This document shows positions 12,700-23,927 of a stretch of 64,000 nucleotides of DNA, one piece after another. The translations under genes and the position numbers were made by a program. The DNA is from Talpa occidentalis (taxonomy: Eukaryota > Chordata > Mammalia > Eulipotyphla > Talpidae). The notes under the pieces were generated by a model. The model had not been told where the DNA came from, did not search any database, and saw nothing but the letters and a program-made list of their open reading frames with translations. The DNA lies in contig NW_023601433.1 in NCBI RefSeq assembly GCF_014898055.3, positions 67,218,767 to 67,282,766 of the forward strand, written 5' to 3'. Each line of letters opens with the position of its first letter. Position 1 is the stretch's first letter.

Positions 12700-12880
12700 T
12701 AATCGTCATAAAGGCCAACATGCTTACCACAAGTCTGCCACTCTTTTAAGTGCTTTGCAAGTATTAACTCATTGAATCCTTTGAGAATACTATCATTTTC
12801 TCCAAATTAAAGCTAAAACAACAAGCACATTTGTATTACGGCTCTTGCCTGGGGCCACACAGCCACCTCTTCTCAACAAG
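12700..12880 (+). repeat. MIR
   Basis: Core order of MIR: CTCTTTTAAGTGCTTTGCAAGTATTAACTCATTGAATCC (in pieces), an ATTTTCTCC segment, and finally GGGGCCACACAGCC. An ancient tRNA-derived SINE fossil. Confidence 0.8.
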
Positions 12881-14260
12881 ACCACAGAAGAACTTCCTTG
12901 TTCAAATAAACAACTAAAATGTGATCATAAAAGGGAAAGACCTACCTAATAATTTGTAATGGCTCGAATCTGCTACTCTGGGGTTGGGCCCCTGTTTGAA
13001 TAGTCATACGTATGTATGGACTTTGAAGATGAAATAACTGTAAAATAAAATGACGTATAGCAGTCAGCTTTGTCCTTTTATAGTATAACATATTGTGCCT
13101 CTCTCTCTCAAATTATACTAATCAGATACTCTAGTTTTTAGGTCACTTATACTCCCAATTTATCTACCCCCTGCTATATTTCCAGAGGGAGGAAACAAGT
13201 TTACTCTGAGATGTATTATTGAGAGAAAATTGCAAAAAGAAAGATTAAAAAAATAGATAAGAACCATGCAATTTATTTGTATTTTTAAATAACATACTGT
13301 ATATGCATGTCCATGCATTCAAAATTTTTAGAATGATAAACAGAACACTGTTATCAGGATTTTCCTCTGGGTATCAGTGGGGATAAAGGAAAGAAAATTG
13401 ATACCTTTTCTGTTCTTTTTTTAACTATGTCCTGTATTAATTAAATAATGAAAAAGAAGCAAAATAAAATTATATGTAAAATAATATATAAATGTTAAGA
13501 TCACTAACCTGAAAATATAGCTCAAAAGAGGAAATTTAAGAATGTCCAAGTTTAATCCAACTGGCTAGTATAGACAGCATGACCGGACGGGACTGACAGT
13601 TGTATGATAACCAACCTTTCGGTAACTTAAGAACACCCATGTTCACATAAGGCAGGAGATGCTGATAGCAAGGCCCTGAGAGGAATAAAAAAAAAAGAAA
13701 CCTGCCTTGACCCATGCTCAGGAATCCTGGTTTAGAAAGAGGATGGTGATGGGCCAGTGGGTGGACAGGAGGGCAGCTGGCAACAGCAATTGATTGAATG
13801 GCAACCCCTGACTTAAGATTTCAGGGTCTGTCAAAGTAAACTGAGAAGTCACCTGTTAGCTAGTCAGACATCATAGCATCACCCTATGCAATGGGGGTTT
13901 CCACACCAGAATGTTCTTTCCACCCTATTTTGTTATTATCACACCATCAAGAGTAAAGAAACAGCTAGATCCCTACCTGGTACTCACTGTTATTGGAAGT
14001 AGTAATAAAGAAGACAAATAGAATAAGCTTAATGTGATGTGACACTTCTAATTGAATTGTATTGCTTTTTTTTACACCCTTTAGGTCTAGACACCTTGAT
14101 ATATATGCAGAGAGGAAAAGAGCAATATCGATCTCTATAGCCAATGAATTCATGCCTTCTCCCATGTCACAAAATCTTCTCTATTTCTAAATTCACAGTA
14201 TTCCCACCAGCCTAAGGAAAGTCACAACCATTCTTGGATAGTGTATTCTTCCTAAGAACC
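12881..14260. other. no recognised feature
   Basis: AT-rich. It may contain older fossils (13300-13480 looks repeat-like) that I cannot classify. Confidence 0.35.
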
Positions 14261-14264
14261 TTTA

Positions 14265-14445
14265 TACTTATGTCATAAAGCGCCTCGTTTCATTGTCATG
14301 GCATCCGAAAGACAGAACATATGATCTCCCTAGTTTTCAGATTGAAAAATTTCCCCCAAATGGGAGAAATTAACATATGGAGAATACATGTGACTTGTCC
14401 AAAGTAATAGGGTCAGTAACAGAACCAGAATTCACAACTTATTCT
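14265..14445 (+). repeat. MIR
   Basis: Diverged MIR: a CATAAAGCGCCTCGTTTCATTGTC-like core in pieces, CCCTAGTTTTCAGATTGA, GTGACTTGTCCAAAGTAA, then a GGTCAGTAACAGAACCAG end. Confidence 0.65.
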
Positions 14446-14746
14446 CTAGGCTAAACTAAAATGTCTGCTAAGAGATCTGACACAGAAAAATGTTCAATAA
14501 TACAACAAGGAAGCCTAATAAATCTAGGGATCTTCATCAGCTAGAGCAAAAGACCTGGTTTTATTAACAGATCAATGAAAATACAGATGGAAGAGGAACA
14601 CTGATAAAGAAAATAAACACTAGAGCGACATAAAAAATCTATTGCAATGTCCACACTTTAAATATTTATTTTTTAAAAATCACATTTTTGAAAATATGAC
14701 ATTTTAGGAATGATCAGGAAAATGTGGATAAGAACAGACTACTAGA

Positions 14747-15005
14747 GGGCCTCCCTGGTGGCACAAGGGGTTAAGACACAACCATGAAGCTAACTACAGC
14801 CTCTGCTGCAGGAGTTCAATCCCCGACCAGGAGCTACCCACGTGGCGCAGCAGACCTCTCCTGACTCACCCGCTGCTCCCCTCAGCAATATATTTCAGTC
14901 AATCTGCCTGTTGAATCCTCTGACTCTGGTGAATGCTCTCACCCCCGCACCTCTGGCCTGTACCCCAGTTCTTGTATGCATAAATAAATAAATATTTTTT
15001 TAAAA
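14747..15005 (+). repeat. SINE copy 8, group 1
   Basis: Complete head and tail. The usual CTGTTCCCCACTCTGTCTC stretch is replaced by a short TTGAATCCTCTGACTCTGG, a small internal rearrangement. The terminator reads ATATTTTTTT. No clear TSD. Confidence 0.88.
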
Positions 15006-15754
15006 TACCTATACACCATGTGAGATAATCACCATTTTTCTCCACTTCTCATCAAATAAAGAAAGTCAAGAGTGATGGAACAGTTGCCAAAGAAACAAAA
15101 GGCATCTCAACTATTCTGTGCTGGATTGGCTTGTGGCTTACCATTGCTAAGAGCAAATAAGATATATCCAAAGTGCTGAGCTATTATTGCTTGGTTGGAA
15201 GGAAAGTCTAAGGCACATATAAGAGTCAAGGTGACCTTCAAGAACAACACAGTGTCAGCATCCTTCCAGATCAGACAGAAGGGAATAAAATGTATAACGA
15301 CAGTTAAAATCTTTCTTCCCCACATCATTTGTTCCACCGCTCATAAACAGAAACAATACACAGGAAATATCTGGTCCTTTTACCACTGGTTATTGCCAGT
15401 TCCTTCTTAGTTAATTGCCTGAGTTTCTGAAATACAGGGAATATTTCAGAGACCTCATTATGAGAAAAGATCTTTGCAATTTACAGGTCAATGAAGCAAG
15501 CATTGTGCATGCCCAGATGTGAGCAGGCCTCTGTTACACATACTCTGGCTAGTTAAACAGGCTGTGTCTTATCCGTGGGAGCAGCTAAGACTGCCCGGAG
15601 CTCACCCCAGCGCTGGGAGGCTCCAGAAGCCATTCTGGGGAAAATGTTTGAGAACAGATGTGGAAGATACTCCCTAACCCATAATGCTATCATCTCAGCT
15701 GTTAATGAGCTAAACCTAAACTCTCTGTGAACTTACATCATAGATATTGAATTG

Positions 15755-15850
15755 AATTCCCTGACATACGGTGCTAGGTGCCCAGGATACAAAGATGAAC
15801 AGGACACAGTTCAGGGAGGGAGGCAGTTATACAGATGGATGATGACAGTA
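15755..15850 (-). repeat. L2 3' end
   Basis: Reverse orientation: GGTGCTAGGTGCCCAGGATA, then AAAGATGAACAGGACACAG, then GGAGGCAGTTATACAG. Confidence 0.6.
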
Positions 15851-16029
15851 CCCAGGGAATAGTCTAGGTCAGATTCCAGAGGGAGTGGAGACATCTGCCC
15901 CAAGATCAGGAAAATCTCCCAGGCACCTGGGGAACAAAGGAATTCCTCTAGCTTATGTTGACACAGGAAAATAATGAACAATTTGCATGTGACTTAGGGA
16001 TAATCTCCTTTGCAGCCTCACTGGAAAAG

Positions 16030-16083
16030 TTTAATAATTATAATGGCTGCCATTTATTGAGCTAGTGCTATTCAAGCCATAGA
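16030..16083 (+). repeat. MIR fragment
   Basis: Contains ATAATTATAATGGCTGCCAT then TTATTGAGCTAGTGC, the 5' half of the MIR core. It is cut off by the GATA array. Confidence 0.5.

Positions 16084-16150
<67 letters not shown>
16084..16150. repeat. (GATA)n microsatellite
   Basis: About 16-17 uninterrupted GATA units, followed by short GACA and CATA/CA tracts to about 16188. The purity suggests it is polymorphic. Confidence 0.98.
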
Positions 16151-16151
<1 letters not shown>

Positions 16152-16198
16152 ACAGACAGACAGACTCATACATACACACACACATAATGTATGTGTTA

Positions 16199-16475
16199 GA
16201 ACAGCCATAACACAAAATACCAGAGGCTTAAAACAACAGAATTCCTTGCCTCACAGTTTTGGAGGCCAGAAATCTGAGATCAAGGTGTCAGCAGAGTTGG
16301 GTTCTTCTGAGGCCACCCTCCTTGCTGTGCACCACATGACTGTCCCCTTGCTGCCTGGTCACATGGTCATCTCTCCCTGCAAACATGCTCCTGGGGTGAT
16401 GTTGATTAGTCACACCCTAACAGATACTTGGAGGTCAAAGCTAGTGCCTAATGTCCATTCTCTTGTACACTTTGC
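16199..16475 (-). repeat. MLT1-type (MaLR) LTR
   Basis: Antisense MLT1 order: CCATAACACAAAATACCAGA, GGCTTAAAACAACAGAA, CACAGTTTTGGAGGCCAGAA, ATCAAGGTGTCAGCAG, then CACATGGTCATCTCTCC and a degenerate end. A solo LTR fossil of an ERVL-MaLR element. Confidence 0.75.
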
Positions 16476-17955
16476 CTAGTGGTGTGATGCAAAATTTATA
16501 ATGAGGTGAATAGAAGAGAAGGAAAGAGGGTGGAGGCAGGGAAAGGAGATAAGTCAGAAACTGAGGTGAGAGACTTAGAAGAGTGCTTTAGGCATAAAGA
16601 GCAACTGGATGGTAATTGAAGCCATGGGTATATGAGACCTTCCAAAGAGAGTGTGCAGAAGATAGGAGAGTGCTAGGGATGGGGATGAAATCCCGGGGCA
16701 AGTCAATATTGAAAGTATAGAGAGCAGAGAGGAAAAATCAGGCAAAGTGATTGAGAAATCTCAGAAGAGAGGCAGAAGGTAGTGCAGAGAATGAGACCTC
16801 AGGGCTCAGTGAGGCGAGGACTCCAGAGGGTGGAAGAGAGTGAGCTCAGCTTTTAGAAGATCCCTAAGACAAAAAGGGGTACAGTGTGGATCTGGCCAGC
16901 CAGGCATGTGAAGCTCATCCCAACCTTGCCTCTGTAACATTCCTCATAAAACAATAAAAGAGAAAGGGATTTTCTCTGCTCTCAAATTGCCTTCTTCGAA
17001 TCTCCTCGTAGACTCCATCAACTGCTTGAACAAAAGTCATTTGTCAATGAACCCTCTAGAGCCTTTGACCCCCAACGACCACCTCTGTTTCAAGGAACTC
17101 TCCTCTCCTCTGGCTTCTGTTATTTAGCCCTTTTGTGTTCCTTCCAGCCTCCCTCTCTCCTCCCCTCCCCCCACCTTCCTCCCTTTCGTGTGTCTCTCTC
17201 ACCCCCTCACTGCAGACATCTCTCAAGACCCGTGTTCTGCCTTTCTTGTTCTACACTCCTGGAATAATTCTGCCAGACTGATTTAATTTCCTTCTTCAGT
17301 TATATTTTTTTGGCTGATATTTCCTAGAAATCACAAAGTGTTGCTATGTAGTTGTTCAATACATCATTGCCGAGAAAGAACTGCTAGATGTATATGTCCT
17401 CCATTCCGAACCACAGAAACAAAGTACTGCACACACCTCATCCATTATTCCCCTATTCTTTTTTTCTATTATTATTTTCAAGTAGCTCTAGGCAGCTTGG
17501 TGCTTCCAAGCTTCTGGGACAATTGGCAGGAATAGTAATGACTTATCCAACTGCAGTCACAAATCCAACCACACAACCCCTATTCCTGGAAGTGAGTTGA
17601 AAATTATGAATGGCCCTGCCTGCTAGACCTCACCCCTGAGAACGCAGTAGACCCGCCAAGAAGTCCCACTGTCTGTGCTGCCCATGCAGCAGACTTGGGC
17701 AGACATACACAGCATTAGCCTCTTATTCTTATAAGAAGCAGTTCTACAATTTATTTTATCAATTCTAAGGCTTACATACTTTTCACATTATAACTTCTCA
17801 GAAATTGAGCTGCATCTTACCGTTAGTAGCACTTTTCTTTGTTATCAGAACCAGAAATAATGATGTGTCTCACACTCTACGGTGTTCCAGATTTGACGGA
17901 ATTTGGGTGTTTGAAGAATTAGATGCAAAAGTAAATTCATTTCACCCAAGGAGAC
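16476..17955. other. no recognised feature
   Basis: Purine-rich from 16500 to 16880 (GAGA-type), pyrimidine-rich from 17100 to 17220. No gene or named repeat seen. Confidence 0.4.
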
Positions 17956-17959
17956 AATA

Positions 17960-18190
17960 AGCATCGTGATCAAAAGGTGGGCTTTGAAATCTCAGGGTGG
18001 GTTTAAATTTCAGCTCTGACTCTTACTAGGTCTAATCACTTGGAAATGTTGCTCCATCTCCAAGTCTCCACATTCTAATGTGAAAAATTGGAAAGGGACT
18101 AAAAATCTCCCCATAGGGTTTTGTGTAATTTAAACATTATTGTGTGATGTGCTTACCCAGTGTCTGGTACCTGGTAAATGCTACGTGCAT
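17960..18190 (-). repeat. MIR
   Basis: Antisense MIR: GGGTTTAAATTTCAGCTCTG, a CTTACTAGGTCTAATCACTT segment, CCATAGGGTTTTGTGTAATT, then CCCAGTGTCTGGTACCTGGT. Close to full length. Confidence 0.75.
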
Positions 18191-19484
18191 CCTCTCCATT
18201 CCACTCCTGCGTTTTCAAAAGGAAAAGCTACACAAAGCCTAGGAACAATATTGGATTCTTACTTTAACTGAAGCAGACAAACAACTCTCTCTTCTCTATC
18301 ATCAAAGAGAGGAAACATAAATAGCCTGCAATTCAAAGTTGAGTAGTCATAAAATAAGCTGAGCACATTCTCATGCTCGTGCATTATGAGCAAACTTTCT
18401 ACAGATGGAAGGCGGGTCAGTGCTGCTGCAGCTTCCCTACGACACTCCAGTGGGAGCAGAGTGTGTGCTGCATATAGACAGACTCAGAGAGACCCATTAG
18501 GATCTCCACCTTCCCTCTGTGAGAGCCTGGTCTGCAGTTACTAGTCCTTTGACATTAGCCACTATCAAGATATTTGCTTTTCTTTTAAGAGAGAAATTAC
18601 AAAACTGCATACAATGTAATCTGATTTTAGTAAATATACATATATTCGTAAAGAAAGAATGGAAATTATATAGACACCAAGGTGCTAACTGGATGGTACA
18701 ATTATAATAGTACTTGTTTCCTTTTTTCCAATCTATTTTTAAGTTTTTCAATAACAGAAATGAATTCTTTTTGTAAAAAGAATTAAATCTTTATTATAAC
18801 AGAAAAAAATTGACTTGTTTTCAACAGAATTTAGAAGTAGCTCTCTCAGTCAATGTCCTAGAGATTATTATGAATTTAAACACACTTAGGAGATATTTAT
18901 TTCAGTATTGCTTAGGAAAGCCACCAAGAAGACCCTACACACTACTGCAGGAAAGACACACAGTATTTCCTCCAGTCTCAGTGAGCCCAGTGTAGAAGAG
19001 ACAAAATGATTAGCTTACATGGATAAAGTTTGGAATGACAATTTTCCTTTGGAGTATGTAGCAGAAGAGTGTTTTTGGGTTTTTTAAAGGCTTAACTGGC
19101 AATGTAAAGCAATATTAATAATATCCAATATGTCTTACCTGCTGTCCCACACGGCAATGGTAGTTGAAACCAAGAAACGAACTTCTTTCCTAATCTCATC
19201 TGTGTATTAGTTCATGTTTAAGCTAAGCTACTGTAACAAAGGGCCTTCAAAATGATGATCCAAATAATATAGTTTCTTCTCCTCTCTCATGGAGGGAAGT
19301 GGCTGGAACAGGAGGGTGAGGCAGCTTGCTCCAGGAGGCCCTGTGGCCCTAACTTCCCTGCCAGATGGGGAGGAGCTGTGAGTACCCTTATCTTTGTAAT
19401 CAGACCGACTATCACATCTGCACCCCTTTCCAAAGGAAGGGGAAGGAGAAAAAATATGAGACAAACAATTTCTCTTTAAGAAAA
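18191..19484. other. mostly unrecognised DNA with an ancient-repeat-like patch
   Basis: 19205-19420 contains TAAGCTAAGCTACTGTAACA and a CTCTCATGGAGGGAAGTGG stretch, typical of an old LTR- or DNA-transposon-derived repeat that I cannot name. The rest shows nothing. Confidence 0.35.
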
Positions 19485-19518
19485 TGATGTGGCAACTGAT
19501 GAATAGATAAAAATGTGG

Positions 19519-19780
19519 GGCCTCCTTGGTGGCTCAGGGGTTGAGCGCTGGGTTGCAAAGCTGCCTGTAGCCTCTGCAGCGCCGGTTCGATGCCAGGCCG
19601 GGCGAGGGGCCCACATGGCGCACAGACCTCTCCTGCCGCCCGCTGCTCCCCTCAGCAGGGTACTTTGTCAGTCTGCCTGTTCTGCTCTCCACTCTGGCTC
19701 TGGTGAATTCTCTCACCCTCCCATGCTTCTGACTGTACCCAGTGCTTGTATAAGTAAATAAATAAATCTTTTTTAAAAAA
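19519..19780 (+). repeat. SINE copy 9, group 3
   Basis: Perfect 15-bp TSD TAGATAAAAATGTGG at 19504-19518 and 19781-19795. The A box is altered (TGGCTCAGGGG). It lies in the L1 tail. Confidence 0.94.
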
Positions 19781-20080
19781 TAGATAAAAATGTGGTAAAT
19801 ATACACAATGGAATACCACTCAGCTATATTTAAAAAAATAAAAAATCTTGCCATTTGCAACAACATAGATGGAACTTGAGGGGATTAAGATAAGTGAAAT
19901 AAGTCAGAGAGAGAGACACAATTATCATATGATTCCAGTCATTTGTGGAAGATTTTTTAAAAAACAAACAAAACAAAGACAAATCAGCTTATGAGAACAA
20001 AATGGTAGTTAAACGAGGAGAAGGGAGATGGGGGTCAAAGGGGATCAACTGGTGGTGACAGAAACTAGACTTTTGGTGGT

Positions 20081-20249
20081 TGCTGCACCTCCCCCTGCAG
20101 TGACCTTTAGGGCTAATGGCTTTCGCCAAGGTCCATAGGTCCGGCTGGGCAAGGAACCAGCGCTTTCTTTCACCGAATCCCTGACCACCCTGCGCAGTCT
20201 CTCAACCCTGAGACGGCCTCATCGTTCACTGCTGTGCTGGTCCGCGGCA
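20081..20249. mobile_element. 169-bp GC-rich insert with 6-bp direct repeats; possible short solo LTR
   Basis: It interrupts an L1 3' UTR whose sequence resumes on the other side. Direct repeats GGTGGT flank it at 20075-20080 and 20250-20255. The insert starts TGCTGCACC and ends CGCGGCA, so it has TG...CA ends with a short imperfect inverted repeat (TGC-GC). A 6-bp TSD with TG...CA is what class II (beta-like) retroviral integration leaves. It is short for a mammalian LTR and I see no AATAAA. Alternatives are a fragment of another repeat or a microhomology event. I do not recognise the sequence. Confidence 0.45.
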
Positions 20250-20351
20250 GGTGGTGATCATAACAGAATAGATACAGATGTAGAAATAAAATAATGTACT
20301 GTTGAAACCTATTTAATGTTATAAACCAAAGTTACTTCAGTAATTTTTTTT

Positions 20352-20610
20352 AAAGATTTATTTATTTATGCATACAAGAGCTGGGGTACAGGCCAGAGGT
20401 GCAGGAGGTGAGAGATTCACCAGAGACAGTGGGGAACAGAACAGGCAGACTGACTGAAATACACTGCTGAGGGGAGCAGTGGGCAAGACAGAAGTCTGCT
20501 GCACCATATTTGGATCATCTCCCTGGCTGGCTAGGGAATCACTCATGCTGCAGTGACTGGCGATAGCTTGATAGTTCTGTCTTTAACCCCTGCACCACCA
20601 GGGAGGCCCC
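20352..20610 (-). repeat. SINE copy 10, group 1
   Basis: TSD of 16 bp with one mismatch (TTCAGTAATTTTTTTT at 20336-20351, TTCAGCAATTTTTTTT at 20611-20626). It is inserted at the downstream end of the L1 tail. Confidence 0.92.
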
Positions 20611-20626
20611 TTCAGCAATTTTTTTT

Positions 20627-20950
20627 AAAGAAAGACGGTGATGAAGAAGTTGCCCACATCACTTCAACTCACAACCCAACAGTGCGAACTCAGTCAGACA
20701 GCCCCACCTACAACAGATCAGGCTGAGCGCCCCCATTTCTCCTGAACTCTACCTGGTCCACCTGGGCATTGTAGCCCACCTGTTAAACCTCTGGCAGAGG
20801 GGTATATACAGCTAACGGAAAAGGGGGTGCTAGTTGCTAGCAGATAGTTGCCGTTCTTGTTCCAAAGAGTGACTTTTAACAGCATATTTCTGTCATGAAA
20901 TTTGACCTTCTTTTCTGTCCACCACTTTCAAAATGTGATTGATAAACATT
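20627..20950. other. no recognised feature (possibly the 5' part of the LTR that follows)
   Basis: GC-moderate and not recognised. It may belong to the MLT1-like LTR that ends at 21185. Confidence 0.35.
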
Positions 20951-21185
20951 TCAGGTGCAGCAGGCCAGCAGTGCTGGCAGCCCTCAGCACCTCTTCCCTG
21001 CTGGGGAAAAAGGAACGATTCTCCCCCAGAGCCTGTGGAGGAAACGAAGTTCTGCCAACACCTTGGTCTCAGCCCAGTGATCCTGATTTTGGACTTCTAT
21101 CCTTCAGAACTGTGAGAGAGTAAACTTCTGTTATTTTAAGCCACCCAAATGTGGTTTTACAGCATTCACAGGAAATTAATACAGT
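20951..21185 (+). repeat. MLT1-type (MaLR) LTR, 3' part
   Basis: Sense MLT1 end: GATTTTGGACTTCTATCCTT, CAGAACTGTGAGAGAGTAAA, CTTCTGTTATTTTAAGCCAC, CCAAATGTGGTTTTACAGC, ending GGAAATTAATACAG. Confidence 0.78.
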
Positions 21186-21454
21186 ACCGTTGTCTTTAGC
21201 TTTAGTCTTGAAAGTTTACTCACAGCTGTAGCCCTTGGCCAAAATGTTCCACCCTGAATCTAATATTACCTATAAAATGGAGTTAGCAATTTGAATTTAT
21301 CTGAGCATTTACCTAAGAAAAATAAACCCCTACATCTCTCTAGGCAAAAGGAGTGGGCTGTAACCAATAGAATTTCATAAAAACTAGTATAAACCAGAGT
21401 TTCCTATTGGGGAATTTGGAGTTGAATAGAGGGAAGAAAATTCCCAAAGTTCAT

Positions 21455-21590
21455 TTTCACTCATCAATTCATTCAGTGAATATTCATTGGACACTTGCCA
21501 TGGGCTTGGCACTGTATTCAGAAACGATGTGTAAGATAAAGTTCCCCAAGGAGTGTGCGGTCCAGTTCAGCTTTTGGTGAAAGAGAGAAA
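21455..21590 (-). repeat. L2 3' end
   Basis: Reverse orientation: TCATTCAGTGAATATTCATT, GGCTTGGCACTGTATTCAG, then CCCCAAGGAGTGTGCGGTCC. Confidence 0.65.
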
Positions 21591-23330
21591 AGTATAAGTC
21601 TACAATGGAGTAATTACATTTGAGAAACCCACTTTATAAGAAGATGCAGAGAAACATGTGAAATACTTCATAACATTTCTCTAAGTATTTTTATACTAGC
21701 CAGTAATAAAACAAATCTTATATGACAAAAAGGATGCCTTCCTGAGTGTGGAAATCAGACCAGGAGGAGTCATGTCACCTGACACCAAAGAAGTCCCTGG
21801 GGCAGACACAGAAATGAAACATCCTAAACACAAGACATAAAGAAAGAAAACAAAAGCAGAGCAGATGCATTTGCTTTTTAGCATCTTGTTTTGCAACGGA
21901 TCCCAAAATCATATAAAAGACAAAACACGTAGAGAGATTCACAATTCCTAAAGCCGTACTCTTTAGTAGCTAAGTCAGATGAATGAAAACTAAATGACTG
22001 CATTCATCTCCATCTACATAAAACAATTTTCCTATACTTAAAGGCTACTGTAATCCAAAAGCTACTATAGGTTTAAAAAGACTGAAGCTAACACAATTAT
22101 CTTCATATACAGAGGGGAAGGGAGTCGTAATAATCTAGGGGGCAAATCTGAATTGCCCTGGGGAACTGACTACATAATCAAATTATCCAGTTCAAAGGGC
22201 AAGTTATATCATTCAAGACCATAAAGGAAAAGAAAGTCCTCCTGTATGGCTCAATAAGTTGCTGTGGCTTAATATCTTCATGTGAAACTGCCTTTATTCT
22301 TCATTTTATTTTGCATTTTTAGACACAATCAGTGGGAATTTCTTCATTGGCAAGTGGTAAAGTGACAAGCATTCTTGCTAAAGAAATCTAATATCACACA
22401 TCCTGACAAATCTCTTTGGACTTTCCTCACTTCATGCAAAGATCCAGAAGTGTCTGACAGACTAGTGGGGCAGGCCAGCGGGAACCTCATTTGCCTGAGG
22501 GCCTGAATAGCTTCCTGGGAAATTCTACCACCCAAGGGAAGCTCTGAAAGGTCAGACATAAGCTGGCCCAGTCACAGTGCCTCCCTGGTCCCAGAGGAAG
22601 GGGGTTCTGAGTGCAGCCTGGTCTATGAATTAGATTTGCCCACCAGCCCAGCCCCCATGGACTCGGGCCAGAATCCTAGAGTGGGGCATAAAAAACTACA
22701 ATAGCATTTTTTACTAAAATTTGCTGATCAACTGTAACAGCACTAAAAGGGAACAGTCAGACATTATGTGTGTCTTGATGAGAGGCATTAGGAAGTACTC
22801 TACCCCAACTGTGAAGTATTCTTGCCCCCAAAAGATCATAACAGCAATAACTGAAGCAGAAGCTATTCGAGCCTCTAGACCTCATTATTACCAATTCCCA
22901 GGAGGCACAGGGAACAGAGGAACATTTTGAACTACACTGGGATGATATAATCAGCCAAATCCAGAGTGGAAAATTCCACAGGACAAATGACCAGCTTCTT
23001 TTAAGAAATGCATAGTTTTTAAAAGAGGTTGTGGGAATTATTATAGGTAATAAGAGACTTAAGAGACAGAACCAAATACATGTGTGGATCTTCTTTAAGT
23101 CCCGATGCAAGCAAACCATGTGTACAAAAACATTTTTTGAGATAATTGGAGAAGACTGAACATGGCCTGGAAATTAGATAATATATTAAGAAATTAATAT
23201 TCTTTTTTTTTTTTTTGAAGTTTGATAATGCTATTGTGTTTATATTGGAGAAGAAGTCTCACTTTTAAAGATAGTAATGAAAAAATACTTAAGGGTAAGA
23301 TCACAAGATATCTAGGAATTGCTTTAAAAT
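21591..23330. other. 1.7 kb without a recognised feature
   Basis: AT-rich, with no SINE or L1. A reverse frame at 23119-22757 (120 codons) has no known domain and is probably chance. Confidence 0.4.
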
Positions 23331-23340
23331 ATTCCATGGC

Positions 23341-23655
23341 GGGGGCATCTCTGGTGGCGCAGGGGTTAAAGGCGCAGGGGTTAAAGTCTCAGCACTATCA
23401 AGCTATCGCCAGCCACTGCAACATGAGCCACTGCAGCACTGCAGTTTGATTCTTCTGATGGCCAGGGAGCAACCCACATGGCATAGCAGACCTCTCCTGA
23501 CTCTCCTGCTGCTCCCCTCAGCAGTGTGTTTCAGTAGATCTGACTGTTCTGGTCCCCACTATGTCTAGTGAATCCTCTCAACTACCATGTCTCTGGCCTA
23601 GATCCCAGTTCTTATATGCATGAAATAAATAAATCTTTAAAAAAAAAAAATAAAA
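23341..23655 (+). repeat. SINE copy 11, group 1, with duplicated A-box segment
   Basis: The head carries GGCGCAGGGGTTAAA twice in tandem (23356-23370 and 23371-23385), so two potential A boxes precede a damaged B box (CAGTTTGATTCTT). A further partial duplication, GAGCCACTGCAGCACTGCAG, follows. Confidence 0.9.
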
Positions 23656-23658
23656 GTA

Positions 23659-23920
23659 GGGGCCTCCATGGTGGCACAAGGGTTTAAGATGCAACCTATG
23701 AAGCTGTAGCAGCCTCTGCAGCACAGGTTCAATCCTCAGCCAGGGAGGTGACCCACATGGCGCAGCAGACCTCTCCTGTCTTGCCCACTGCTCCCCTCAG
23801 CAGTGCATTTCGTCAGTCTGTCTGTTCTGCTCCCCACTCTGGCTCTGGTGAATTCTCTCACCCTCCCACAGTTCTGACTGTACCAAGTGCTTGTATAAAT
23901 AAATAAAATCTTAAAAAAAA
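23659..23920 (+). repeat. SINE copy 12, group 1 head with group 3 tail
   Basis: The head (CACAAGGGTTTAAGATGCAA) and middle are group 1. From GGCTCTGGTGAATTCTCTCA to TGTACCAAGTGCTTGTATAA it is group 3. Short TSD AAAAGTA at 23652-23658 and 23921-23927. It sits directly behind copy 11, head-to-tail. Confidence 0.9.
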
Positions 23921-23927
23921 AAAAGTA

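Larger units (their letters stand above)
19485..20335 (+). repeat. L1 3' end, split by a SINE and by a 169-bp insert
   Basis: 5'-truncated L1 on the plus strand. It contains CAACTGATGAATAGATAAAA, then (after SINE copy 9) TACACAATGGAATACCACTC, CTTGCCATTTGCAACAACAT, AAGTGAAATAAGTCAGAGAG and ACTGGTGGTGACAGAAACTA. After the insert at 20081-20249 the 3' UTR resumes and ends GTTATAAACCAAAGTTAC. This is the very end of ORF2 plus 3' UTR; no functional protein remains. Confidence 0.88.

Noticed and set aside
16084..16188. CRISPR-like regular repeat
   Set aside because: It is a simple GATA tetranucleotide array followed by GACA/CA repeats, with no spacers.
22757..23119. 120-codon reverse frame with hydrophobic N-terminal part
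   Set aside because: No homology recognised and a forward frame overlaps it; composition is that of AT-rich non-coding DNA.
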